Source: Dictyocoela muelleri (lineage: Eukaryota > Microsporidia). Taken from it: a DNA stretch of 13,071 bases. The stretch is taken from assembly GCA_016256075.1 (NCBI GenBank), contig SDVU01000473.1, positions 1 through 13,071 of the forward strand. Reading direction: 5' to 3'. The notes under the pieces were generated by a model, which had not been told where the DNA came from, searched no databases, and was given only the letters and a program-made list of their open reading frames with translations. The first letter of the stretch is position 1. Each line of letters opens with the position of its first letter. This document shows positions 1 through 8,239 of the stretch, one piece after another. The position numbers and the translations under genes were made by a program.

Positions 1-171
1 AGGCTTTTTCATGATATTTTATTTATCACTACTTTTTGCCGAGATGCGTCGCCGCACTCATCCCCACACCTAGGAGAAACCCTTTCTGCTATATTGTCAT
101 ATTATACCAAGTATTAATCAGCTATACCACACTGGAACAACTGTATGTTAATACTAAAATTATAAGTTTTT
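1..171 (-). mobile_element. tRNA-derived SINE, copy 1 (partial, cut by window edge)
   Basis: This stretch aligns closely with 10255-10430, which is the middle of a complete SINE on the minus strand. Shared blocks include GAGATGCGTC, ATCCCCACAC, AGCTATAC-ACACTGGAACAACTGTAT and the following A/T tail. The 3' part of the SINE lies beyond the left edge of the window. The tRNA-like head found in the other two copies is absent: similarity fades near 171, so the copy is 5'-truncated or its head has decayed. It carries a single ATCCCCACAC block where the copy at 10085-10544 has a short duplication. Confidence 0.8.
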
Positions 172-571
172 ATGTTATTTATGTTTTTTATCTCTATATT
201 TTTTTGTACGTTTAACATTTATCTTAGATGAAGACTATTTTATAAATTTTTGCGAACAAAATTATAAAAACTACTTTATAAAAAAAATTCTTTAACCCAG
301 CTATAAACCATGCTATCTTAATCTCATAAAAAAAACCCTAAAACTAACCTTAAATAAATCTCTCCGATTGGGAAAGGGATTTTTAAGAACATATATTCTT
401 TGTATAAAATAATTGTTAAATTTACAAATAAATTAAAATAATTGGAAAAACTTTTTACTTTCACACTGGATACTAAACATATTAGTTAATTAAAGCCCTG
501 GTAATCATAAACTCTTTAAAATAAATAAAAAAATATTTAATTAATATTCTTAAAAAAAGTTCAGGGAGAAG
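172..571. other. AT-rich stretch without recognisable gene
   Basis: All frames are closed at short intervals on both strands. It consists of A/T homopolymer runs with no repeat shared with the rest of the window that I could see. Confidence 0.6.
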
Positions 572-668
572 CGTCCGCTTACTCTTTTTTCTACAATTTT
601 CATTGTATTAACGAAAATATGATAGGCACAATGAATACTAAAATAACATAGCTCTTATTATCGCTTTT
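572..668. repeat. Dispersed ~97-bp repeat, copy 1
   Basis: This matches 4172-4270 in the same orientation. Shared blocks are TGTATTAACGAAAA, ATGATAGGC, AATGAAT and CTTATTATCGCTT, in the same order and with near-identical spacing. Sequence on either side does not align well. It may be one end of a longer transposon family, possibly the end of the adjacent MULE, but no inverted partner was found. Confidence 0.65.
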
Positions 669-894
669 GCGCGTAATCGAAAAAACGGACATTTGCTCAA
701 AAATTAAAAAAATTAAAAATTTTTTATTACCCCTAAAAATTAAAAAACCAATCATATTCATTCAAACTAGCCTTAAAAAGGTTATTCGAAAAAACAAAAC
801 TTTTATTTTTACACATTTTCGTTAATTTTTAAATTTTTTATCAGTTTTTATAATTTGTTTTTTTTGAGTTCAAAATCAGATTTAAAATTCTCGG

Positions 895-1850
895 TTTAAT
901 TCTTTTGAAAAGAAATCCTCTCTTGTTCTTATTTTACTAATGAAATGAATTAAAGATGGGTGTGATTGTTCGAATTCTTGATTAAAACTTTTATTAAAAG
1001 TCTCTACATTATTATTAGTCAGTGGGATATTGTTTAAAATACGATAAAAATAGCTCCAAATCTTTTTATTCTAAGCATTTTAGATTTTTCTAATATAATT
1101 TTCCTTTCAAAGAAAAATACCCAATGTTTTATATTATTTTCATCATAGTGGAAAAATATTAAATTACGTAATATATTAAAATAAGATTCTACTTTTTAAG
1201 GTGGTGAAAACGCTAATGATTAATCAGACGTGTATATTTTTTGAATTTTTTATCAAATTTATATGTCTTATATAGGCCGTTCAATTTTAAATTCTTGATT
1301 ATGTTTTGGCACCAATGGAAAAAATATCCATATATAATTACATTGGGGAAGGTATCTTTAGGGGCTCAATGTATATTTTTCTCATAGTCAACGATTATAT
1401 TCATAAGATTTATGTGATATAAAATATTTTTGATAAGTGAAAACATTTTTTTATATTGTTCTTTGGTTTTATTTTTTAAAAGTATATAGGCAATAGGTAA
1501 AATTTTGACTAAAATATTTGTATGAATTATAAATACTTGATAGAATTCTTGTAGACAACTTTGGAATGTTCCATCTATTAACCATGTATAAACTCTTTGA
1601 AGATAGATTTTTGAATCTTAGTTCATCATAATAATACATCCATCTTGTTCATTTCTGCAAGAAATATTATGAATAAATTTATTTTCAACTGTATCATAGA
1701 AAAAAAAATTCCGGAATTTCATTTTATTAGTCTTAAGTGAAATTGTATTTTTTCTCATTCTATTAAGCTTCTTTGTCAGACCTGAAATTCTAGCAATCTT
1801 TGATTTTTCATTTATATCTAAAAATTTTGGATCTATCAAAATTCTACCCC
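895..1850 (-). pseudogene. Mutator-like (MULE) transposase remnant
   Basis: Read on the minus strand, this region carries the ordered landmarks of a MULE transposase, the DDE enzyme that cuts and pastes Mutator-type elements. Around 1620-1840 is an open N-terminal piece (basic, ending in a FFFYD-type segment). At 1565-1584 lies WLIDGTF, matching the family W-x-x-DGTF block with the first catalytic Asp. Near 1369-1398 is IIVDYEKNI, the second Asp block. At about 1297-1332 is GYFFHWCQNI, the family C/F-x-x-H region. At about 984-1020 is NNNVETFNKSF, the C-terminal NN-x-VE-x-F block, followed by QSHPSL-like sequence. Stops (for instance just after the second Asp block and several times between about 1050 and 1240) and at least one frame change separate the blocks, so it cannot encode an active enzyme. 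A zinc-finger N-terminus and terminal inverted repeats were not identified. The family call rests on motif order and spacing. Confidence 0.8.
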
Positions 1851-2186
1851 AATTGCTATCTATCCTAAAATTACACCCCGTAAAAAAACAATAAAAAGAT
1901 ATAAAAAAATAAATATATATAAAATTTGATCAAATTGAGTTTTTTTAAATTTTTCTTATTATTATAATAAAAACAAATTCATTTTGAAAATTTACCTCGG
2001 TTTCCTGTTTTTACACTCATTCTTGATTTATTATCTTTTTGAGCAGATTATTAAAACATTCGAATCCTTTGGTATTTGCTCCGCTGTTTCCTTAATGAAA
2101 ATATATTTATGACACATGGTATCATAAGTATAATCGAATTCTAATAAATCTGCATATGAGCGATGTTAAAACCAAATGAGTAAATT
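1851..2186. other. AT-rich stretch upstream of MULE remnant
   Basis: On the minus strand, about 2015-2140 shows a short open piece (CHKYIFIKETAEQIPKDS-like) that could be a decayed N-terminal part of the neighbouring transposase or of another element. I could not assign it. The rest is A/T filler. Confidence 0.35.
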
Positions 2187-2203
2187 GTTCGCAGCCTGCG
2201 AAC
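2187..2203. repeat. Perfect 17-bp palindrome
   Basis: GTTCGCAG-C-CTGCGAAC: two perfect 8-base arms around one base. It is one of few C/G-containing words in its neighbourhood. No role can be assigned. Confidence 0.7.
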
Positions 2204-2503
2204 ATATAAAATATAAAACTAATGTCTTTTTAAGCTCATTTTCAATAAAACAAGCAAAAATACGAACAATATATTATCGAATTCAATTATGCATCTGTTT
2301 TATTAGTCGTTGATCTACTACGATGACTTTTTGATTTGTAATTAAGCATATTTCACCCTCTTGAAAAATTTTCCTTCACCGCCTAATTTATTATCGAAAA
2401 AATTAGGATCTATAATCTTATCAACAATCTTTTTATTATTTTTACTACCTATTTTTGCTAAAGGGCATATAATTTATAATCTATTTTCTGGCATTCTTGT
2501 AGT

Positions 2504-2643
2504 GTAAAATAAAATTATATTTATAATAGATTTAAAAGGTAGATTCTAGTTGCTGAAATAACTACCTTTCTGAATATTCTGCACGACGAATCAATACATA
2601 GCGATGCATAATAATCTATATCTTGTTTATATTTTTGCAAAGA
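2504..2643. repeat. Direct repeat DR, copy 1
   Basis: This aligns with 3331-3487 in the same orientation. The first ~38 bases, starting GTAAAATAAAATTATA, are essentially identical, followed by shared words GAATATTCT-GCA-GACGAATCAATACAT, GCATGCATAATAATCTATAT-like and ATTTTTGCAAAGA. On the minus strand both copies read as a similar peptide (DYYA-x-x-CIDS), so this may be a decayed coding segment of an unidentified element. Confidence 0.8.
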
Positions 2644-2644
2644 A

Positions 2645-2785
2645 GGCAACACGAAAAAATGCCGTAGTCATTTTTTCGGTTTATTTTGCGGCATTTAGTC
2701 TGCAAAAATGCCGCGAAAAAAAAACTAAATTGTTAATATTAATTAATAATAATAAAATAATTAAGAACCATAAAATAATAAATAT
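2645..2785 (+). mobile_element. GCCG-palindrome MITE-like element, copy 1
   Basis: It starts GGCAACACG and contains repeated inverted words AAAATGCCG / CGGCATTT. The reverse complement of 3185-3330 matches it, most strongly over the first ~80 bases and more weakly through an A/T tail with ATTAATTAA-AATAATAA. It begins directly after direct repeat copy 1. Both copies are open in one frame and translate similarly, but the reading runs through simple A/T sequence and I treat it as fortuitous. No transposase or clear target duplication is visible. Confidence 0.6.
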
Positions 2786-3184
2786 TGAAAATATTGTATG
2801 TATATTATTTTTTAATCATTATTATATACAGAGAAATTCATATCAGTTAGAGATATGTATTTTGAAGATGAAAGGCATCCGGAAAACAATAATAGCTAAA
2901 TATAATTCTAATTTTTGTTGAAATCTATAAATGAGCTTAATAATCAAAAATTATAAGAGTTAATCAATAGTTAAAAAGTGAGAAAATATTTGTAAAAATG
3001 GATTATGACCTTAAAAGCAGTCTAATAAAAATTACACAAAGCAAAAACGTTACATGTAATAAATATCATTCTAAATCGCCATGAAAAAAAAATTTTATAT
3101 ACTTGAGTGGAAATTTAATATTATTATTTTGATTTTATTTAATAATCCGCTTTTAGAGTTGTTTATTTTATAATTAATATTTAT

Positions 3185-3330
3185 TAATTTATTTTTATAA
3201 ATTTATTTTTATTATTTAATTTATTATTGTTAATTAATATAACAATATAGTTATTTTTTCTGCGGCATTTTGGCGGACTAAATGCCACAAAATAATCCGT
3301 AAAAATGCCAACGGCATTTTTTGTATTGCC
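3185..3330 (-). mobile_element. GCCG-palindrome MITE-like element, copy 2 (inverted)
   Basis: This is the inverted partner of the element at 2645-2785. Read on the minus strand it starts GGCAATACAAAAAATGCCG and shows the same TATTTTG-GGCATTTAGTC block. Its outer end abuts direct repeat copy 2 at 3331. The two copies therefore sit on opposite sides of their respective direct repeats. Confidence 0.6.
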
Positions 3331-3487
3331 GTAAAATAAAATTATATTTATAATAGATTTAAAAGGTAAATTCAAATTACTGAAGATACCAACATTTCTA
3401 ATATTTGAACATTTATGAATATTCTTGCAGCACGAATCAATACATCGCCATGCATAATAATCTATATTTTGTTAATATTTTTGCAAA
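3331..3487. repeat. Direct repeat DR, copy 2
   Basis: Second copy of the repeat at 2504-2643, longer by small internal insertions. After ATTTTTGCAAAGA the two copies part company: copy 1 runs into the MITE-like element, copy 2 into unrelated sequence. Confidence 0.8.
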
Positions 3488-3650
3488 GAGCATGATCTTT
3501 TACCAAAATTGCAGAAATTCACTTTCTTTAGATATTTATTATCGAATAAACACTAAATATGTTGCGAATCATTAAAACTTTTAATTTTTCTTGCAATTCT
3601 TGGGGTCTCATAATGGTTTATAATATCTTTTTATTTATACCCTAATTTAC

Positions 3651-3763
3651 CTCGCCCATGGGGAATTTTGTGATAGATCCAGACTATCAATTTTTTCTTC
3701 ATTTATTGAGGTTTACTTTGGGATTAAAAAAATTTGATATATCACAAAATTTCACCCGGGGAG
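3651..3763. mobile_element. Small foldback (MITE-like), ~113 bp
   Basis: The left arm (3651-3679, CTCGCCCATGGGGAATTTTG then TGATAGATC) pairs with the right arm (about 3735-3763, TATATCACAAAATTTCACCC then GGGGAG), with a few mismatches and a short insertion. The middle is A/T-rich. Ends of the form CTC-CCC-GG-GAA-TTTTGTGAT suggest a short non-autonomous DNA element. No target duplication could be defined. Confidence 0.5.
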
Positions 3764-4171
3764 AAATTTTGAATAGATTAAAAATTTAATTGCATTTTTA
3801 ATTATTTCTTTGGGTTTTAGATAGCTGTATAATGCGTTGTGTTTTATATTTTCGTGTGTAAAAATTGATATAAATTCGAATTAATTTAAATATTATGAGA
3901 ATGATAATTGTTTTTCTTAGTAACCTTGAATTTTTTATATAATTTTTTCCAGTATCATTTTATTTGTACACTTATAATAAAAAATTCCATTTTTTCATTC
4001 TTTTTCGAAAATTTATTTTTACGATAAATGAAAGCAGTATTACCATGTTTTTGTTTTAATTTGAATTAATTCATTTTCATAAAATTTTTGAGTATTCAAA
4101 CAGATCATATTCATTCATATAAGGGTTCAAAAATATTTTTTTGAAAATTTTGCGTAATTATCCGGTTTTGC
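3764..4171. other. AT-rich stretch without recognisable gene
   Basis: No frame longer than a few dozen codons and no motif I recognise. The word ATCATATTCATTCA near 4106 also occurs near 750, beside the other copy of the dispersed repeat. Confidence 0.5.
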
Positions 4172-4270
4172 GCCAAAATTACCGTGTCTTTCTTCTATAA
4201 TTTTCACTGTATTAACGAAAAAATGATAGGCTTAAATGAATTCAAAATAATATAATTCTTATTATCGCTT
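4172..4270. repeat. Dispersed ~97-bp repeat, copy 2
   Basis: Direct-orientation match to 572-668, with shared TGTATTAACGAAAA, ATGATAGGC and CTTATTATCGCTT in register. The flanks differ between the copies apart from scattered short words. Confidence 0.65.
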
Positions 4271-4586
4271 AAAAGTACAAAAAGTCGTTATTATCCATAG
4301 CTGCTGGTTGTATTAATTTTTTCTTATTTTTTAATGGATAAAATTCTCCGGTGATTTTTGCGGCCAGTCATTTTAACAGTTTATTACCATTTCTCAATTA
4401 TTTAGAAATGTGATTTAACAATAAATATAATTTTCAGATCCAAAAATATTAAAGAGCGAGTTTCTATCTTATAAACTCATTTTGTTGTATATTTTTATAA
4501 AATATATGTAGCATATAAAAAAAAAAAACAAATTGTTTTCTTTGATAAATTTGCTAAGTAAAACAGTTTCCTGTAGGCTCATACTA

Positions 4587-4769
4587 GTGATAGCTTATGA
4601 AATGCAATTTTATATTTGAGTCAATCACTGAGTTGTTAGAATAAGCGTATTCCTCAGGAAATTTATCATCAAATATATATGATTTTATATGCTCACGGAA
4701 CTCGTGTAAAAAACAATTAAAATTGGCCTTTAAAATATTCTTTTTAAATTTAAAAAAGATTTTCTGTTC
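4587..4769 (-). pseudogene. Unrecognised open coding fragment
   Basis: The minus strand is open for about 61 codons, with unusually protein-like composition for this window: mixed charged and aromatic residues, including FLHEFREHIKSYIFDD followed by KFPEEYAYSNNS. There is no internal ATG near its beginning. It ends at a TAG at 4584-4586, after which similar-looking sequence (YEPTGNCF) continues briefly in the same frame, so it may be the remains of a longer gene or transposase. I do not recognise the family. It lies next to the hairpin-family sequence at 4811. Confidence 0.3.
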
Positions 4770-4810
4770 TCACTCTTTTTAAATAGGTTATAGGTGCATT
4801 TAATACACAT

Positions 4811-4857
4811 TTAGGGCCTGTTTAAAAAGATGCCTAGCATCAAGCGAAGGATCTTTG
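4811..4857. repeat. Hairpin-family end sequence, copy 1
   Basis: TTTAGGGCCTGTTTAAAAAG followed by ATGCCTAGCATCA resembles, in inverted orientation, the right arm of the hairpin at 8361-8431 (TTTGGGAACTTGTTTAGAAA on the minus strand, then GATGTCTACC). The downstream AGGATCTTT partly pairs with AAAGATGCCT. It could be an isolated degenerate hairpin or one end of a larger element. Confidence 0.5.
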
Positions 4858-4895
4858 AATTTAAATTTTAAAAAATTAAATTGAAAAATAATTTA

Positions 4896-4900
4896 ATAAA
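4896..4900. repeat. Target-site duplication of Ginger-like element (left)
   Basis: ATAAA directly precedes the TGTTGC terminus and is repeated at 6868-6872 directly after the GCAACA terminus. Because the adjoining bases also match, a 7-base reading (AATAAAT with GTTGC/GCAAC ends) is equally possible. Confidence 0.65.
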
Positions 4901-5107
4901 TGTTGCTTTTTTTGATCCATTGTAGAATTGATTCATTAATGAATTAAAAGTAAAATTTAAATAAAAAATTTCTTAAGCATAAATTTCAATAGGCAGTCAT
5001 GTATAGAATTGATCCACACTTTTAAATCATTAAGGAAATATTTATTTTATAGAATTGATCCACGATATCAAATTATTAATGAATTTATTTTTAAATAAAA
5101 ATTATTC
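4901..5107 (+). repeat. Left terminal inverted repeat of Ginger-like element
   Basis: It matches the reverse complement of 6659-6867 over its whole length with about 20 differences. Three internal repeats of the form TAGAATTGATCCAC lie at 4923-4936, 5004-5017 and 5050-5063. The inner end is overlapped by the duplication made by the foldback insertion. Confidence 0.85.
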
Positions 5108-5109
5108 CT

Positions 5110-5403
5110 AGTTCTACAACGGGTTGTGCCAGCAAAAAAGACTTGAGGAGGGGTAATGAAAGTATATTGAAAGAAGAATGAAATCGTCTGATAAAGAAGG
5201 TCCCAGGATTTGTTTTCTATATACTTATAATTACTACTATATTCAGTCTTTTTGAGTAGCAAAAAGGACTAAATATATTAGGAATTATAAGTATATGATA
5301 AAAAATCCCAGAACCTTTTTTATCAGACGATTTAATGCTTCGTTTAATATACTTTCATTACCCCTCCACAATTCTTTTAAGAGGCACAAACCGTTGTAGA
5401 ACC
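5110..5403. mobile_element. 294-bp foldback MITE with 8-bp target duplication
   Basis: This is a near-palindrome: arms of about 147 bases fold about a centre near 5256. The ends read AGTTCTACAACGG on the left and GGTTCTACAACGG on the reversed right. TTATTCCT stands at both 5102-5109 and 5404-5411, an 8-base duplication as made by hAT-type transposases. Shared inner blocks include GAGGGGTAATGAAAGTATAT and ATCGTCTGATAAA. It carries no gene (small open frames in it simply run through the arms) and must have been moved by a transposase encoded elsewhere. It inserted after the Ginger-like element was already in place. Confidence 0.85.
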
Positions 5404-5417
5404 TTATTCCTTATAAT

Positions 5418-6605
5418 ATGGGAAGAACATACACAATAAAAACCCAAGAAGATTTAATGTTGGCATATAATTACTTAAACTATAGATTCTTGCCTAATTT
5501 CTTAAAATCTTATGAGAGGAGAGATTTTATCCTCTGGTGTTCAAATATTCGATACATTTACGACAATCTGTTTGTAAAGCATTATGGTGAATTTAAAAGG
5601 TATTTTTGTGAATTTGAATATCATTAAAAAAACGAAGTTATAAATAATAAGCATTTGCCAGGGCGTATTTGTAAGAATAAACTCGAAAATATTATTGATT
5701 AAGAATATTATGGAATAAGCATTAAAAAAAATTCAAATTTTATAAATTCTTGCAAATTATGCAATCGAAAGACAAGATCCATATCTTCAAAAAATGTATC
5801 GCCAATAGTGATTGAAGAAGTTCACCAAAGACTTAAGTGTGATCTAATTGATTTCCATAAGTATTCGGAATTTAATTATGGTCATAATTATGCGTTTACC
5901 CTCACAGATTTCTTCAGCAGGTTTGCATTCGTCTTTCCAATAAAAAAAATGGCATAACAGTTATGAAAATTTTGGAAGATCTTTTTTACACTGAAGATTC
6001 TTATAATAATTTACACACTAAAACGCCTTTGAATTTTGTAATAAAGAAGTTCAAGATTTGTAAGAAAAAATTGGTGTTCAAATCATTCATTGAAGACCTA
6101 GACATCCTCAAAGTCAGAGTCGAATAGAAAGGTCTAACAGAACTTTGAAAGAACGATTAAAAATTTCAATGATAGATAAAGATACAGAATGGAAATCGAA
6201 ATACCGAGATGTGTTATATCAGTATAATAACACAATTCATAGAGCTACCAATAAAAAGCCTTTCAATGTTTTCCGTGGAATAAATATAATAAATAATAGG
6301 GTAGAACCAATTATTTCAGATAATCAATCAATACAAAACAGTGCAAGGTTAAATTAAAAAAATATGCATCTAAGTATTTCAACTTTGAAAATAATAAAGT
6401 GTTTTTTTTGAAATAAATGACAAAGTTCTTCTTATTAAATATTTTGACAATAACAAGAAAACAAAAAAATTTTTTTGATTCACTTTATTACGATATGTTT
6501 TTTACAGTACTGAAGATAAATAATGGTATTTTAACACTTTCAGATGAGTTCGAAAATGCTAAATGTGTTAAAAGTTCAAGAGTTAAAAAAATTCGGAGTG
6601 ATTAA
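5418..6605 (+). pseudogene. Integrase (Ginger-type) remnant
   Basis: Plus-strand remains of an integrase lie between the two inverted repeats. In order there are an N-terminal piece that I do not recognise (from 5418, MGRTYTIKTQ...), a zinc-binding region near 5690-5790 showing a CKLC pair, and the RNase-H-like catalytic core from about 5800 (KCDLIDFHKYS, then FTLTDFFSRFAFVFP). A later core segment follows near 6145-6300 (LKERLKISM, YNNTIHRATNKKPFNVFRG, the usual region after the catalytic Glu). Last is a C-terminal piece to 6605 (FTVLKINNGILTLSDEFENA then SRVKKI), resembling the small DNA-binding domain after retroviral-type cores. The frame is broken several times and the gene is a fossil. 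Such enzymes bind the element's inverted repeats and join its ends to target DNA. Confidence 0.8.
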
Positions 6606-6658
6606 AAACGAGTTATTTATTTTAAATGTTAAATTCATTATATTTTATTAAAATTTAC

Positions 6659-6867
6659 GAATAATTTTTATTTAAAAATAAATTATAAAATAATTTGATA
6701 TCATGGATTAATTCTATAAAATAAAAATTTCCTTAATGATTTAAAAGCGTGGATCAATTCTATACATGACCGCCTATCAAAATTTATGCTTAATAAATTT
6801 CTTATTTAAATTTTATTTTTAATTCATGCATGGATCGATTCTACAATGGATCAAAAAAAATGCAACA
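6659..6867 (-). repeat. Right terminal inverted repeat of Ginger-like element
   Basis: Inverted partner of 4901-5107. The internal repeats are mirrored at 6703-6716, 6749-6762 and 6830-6843, so the spacing (46 and 81 bases between starts) is the exact mirror of the left end. Confidence 0.85.
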
Positions 6868-6872
6868 ATAAA
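6868..6872. repeat. Target-site duplication of Ginger-like element (right)
   Basis: ATAAA directly after GCAACA, matching 4896-4900. Confidence 0.65.
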
Positions 6873-7423
6873 TAACTATTTTTTTATTAAATTCAATTAT
6901 GACCAATCCAATTTAACAATATTTTTAAAATATACACAAATATTTTTAAATTCGTATCTTACACAAATAAAATATACCTTCGCTTAAAAATGTATTCATC
7001 TATCTAACTATCAAAATTGCATCTTGAACACTATTTTATTTTATCTTTTGGTATTTAAATCCGACGCTTAATTTTCGATATTTTTGGTATGTGTACAATC
7101 GAGTTTTACAAAAAACACTGTGTTTTATAAAATTATGTTGCAAACCTAGATTTTGCACCTTAATTTATAATTTAATTTATTATTGTGGCATTTGATAAAT
7201 CATAAAATATGTTAAGTTTTTTATAATTAATATCTGCCAGTAAAGTATAAATGCAATGAAATACGCAAAAATTTCTAATTTTTAGAATTTTATATCTTTC
7301 CCAAATTGACAAATGTTACGAGAACATCGGTATTTTTAGCATTTTAAATTTATAATTTTTTAAAAAAATGTGCAATCGCATTTTAAACATCTTTTTGTTG
7401 CTGACAATATAATAAATTTTAAT
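6873..7423. other. AT-rich stretch without recognisable gene
   Basis: Both strands are closed at short intervals, with no convincing motif. Just before the next element, GACAATAT at 7403-7410 echoes that element's terminal GACAATATT word. Confidence 0.55.
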
Positions 7424-7469
7424 AATATTGTGTCGCGCGAAGAGCGAGCATGCAAAAAGCGCGCGTATT
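7424..7469 (+). repeat. CG-rich inverted repeat, left end
   Basis: AATATTGTGTCGCGCGAAGA, then GCGAGCATGC and AAAAAGCGCGCG. It pairs with 8240-8286. Confidence 0.65.
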
Positions 7470-7515
7470 TTATATCTTAATTACACTTTATTCCATGGTA
7501 TTATTTCGGATTGTC

Positions 7516-7572
7516 ATGCGAGACGCGTTACAGCCATACCAAACGCGTTAAATCTATGCGAGACGAGTAACA
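7516..7572. repeat. Subterminal CG-containing repeats
   Basis: ATGCGAGACGCGTTACA (7516-7532) and ATGCGAGACGAGTAACA (7556-7572) are near-identical and 40 bases apart. Between them AAACGCGTTA (7541-7550) repeats the core. Repeats just inside transposon ends are often transposase-binding sites; here that is inference. Confidence 0.6.
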
Positions 7573-8042
7573 TTAGCGAGAATCGCTACTACATCATATT
7601 AAAAAACCATTATAATATATTTTTATCATTAAATTAAATAAGAATTTGAGAACTAGTATATAATTTATTGAATATGAAAATAACGGCTTTTTAATAACCC
7701 ACGATTCTAATAATGGCTAAATAATAAGTTGACTTTATAGTACGAAATTTATTTTTTAAAATATTTATTTTTTTAATCTTAAAAATTCATGAAAATTGTG
7801 GTTTTAAAAATTAAATAAGCAAAAATATAATAACATTTACATTTCAAAAAAAAATAAATAATTTACAATAAAATGTTTTAATTAAAATAAAAATAATCTT
7901 TATATTTAGAATAGATTTGACATTTTTTGCTAATTCAATTTATGATAAAAACTTTTCTTTTTAAAAATTTAATAAAATGTAAATATAAAATTCAAAAAAA
8001 AATCAAAATTTGGAATTACCTTCTCCAAAGTACACCAATTTC

Positions 8043-8074
8043 ATTGTCACGCGATTCACAGTCGACAATATTAT
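8043..8074. repeat. Internal end-like inverted pair
   Basis: ATTGTCACGCG (8043 onward) faces GTCGACAATATT (to about 8072). Both words copy the terminal ATTGTCACGCG / CGACAATATT of the surrounding element, so a smaller related end pair may be nested here or be a relic of rearrangement. Confidence 0.45.
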
Positions 8075-8239
8075 ACTCTTAAAAAATTTAAATTATAAAA
8101 ATAAAACTTTTATTTATTAAAAATTAAATTTTCAATAAAAAAATAACTAAAAATTGCAAAATTATAAAAATTATAAAATCATAAAAATTATAAATTATAA
8201 AAAAAAATAAAAAAAATAAAAATACAGATCAAGGAATCG

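Larger units (their letters stand above)
4901..6867 (+). mobile_element. Ginger-like integrase DNA transposon, degraded, with nested foldback
   Basis: The element is bounded by inverted repeats of about 207 bases starting TGTTGC and ending GCAACA, and flanked by ATAAA duplications. It encodes remains of a retroviral-type integrase on the plus strand. TGT...ACA ends, short target duplications and a Gypsy-like integrase without any reverse transcriptase are the hallmarks of Ginger transposons, relatives of the integrases of LTR elements and Polintons. Removing the nested foldback (5110-5403 plus its duplication) leaves about 1.66 kb. Its reading frame is broken in several places, and the two inverted repeats differ at about one site in ten, so it is an old, inactive copy. 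A Polinton derivative or a TDD-type element are the alternatives. No capsid or polymerase sequence is visible. Confidence 0.75.

Noticed and set aside
2187-2203. Rho-independent-type terminator
   Set aside because: A perfect dyad, but there is no T run after it and the sequence is not prokaryotic in character.
2604-2921. 105-codon open frame on the plus strand as a gene
   Set aside because: It crosses direct repeat copy 1 and the MITE-like element and ends in simple A/T sequence. Its similarity to the minus-strand frame at 3184-3375 is explained by the inverted DNA repeat.
3184-3375. 63-codon minus-strand open frame as a gene
   Set aside because: It runs through the second copy of the MITE-like element and A/T filler, with no protein-like conservation beyond the DNA repeat.
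5068-5262. 64-codon minus-strand open frame as a gene
   Set aside because: It lies inside the left inverted repeat and the foldback arm.
4901-6867. LTR retrotransposon
   Set aside because: The end repeats are inverted, not direct, and no reverse transcriptase or capsid sequence is visible between them.
7428-7637. 69-codon open frame as a gene
   Set aside because: It crosses the CG-rich inverted end and subterminal repeats, and no domain is recognisable.
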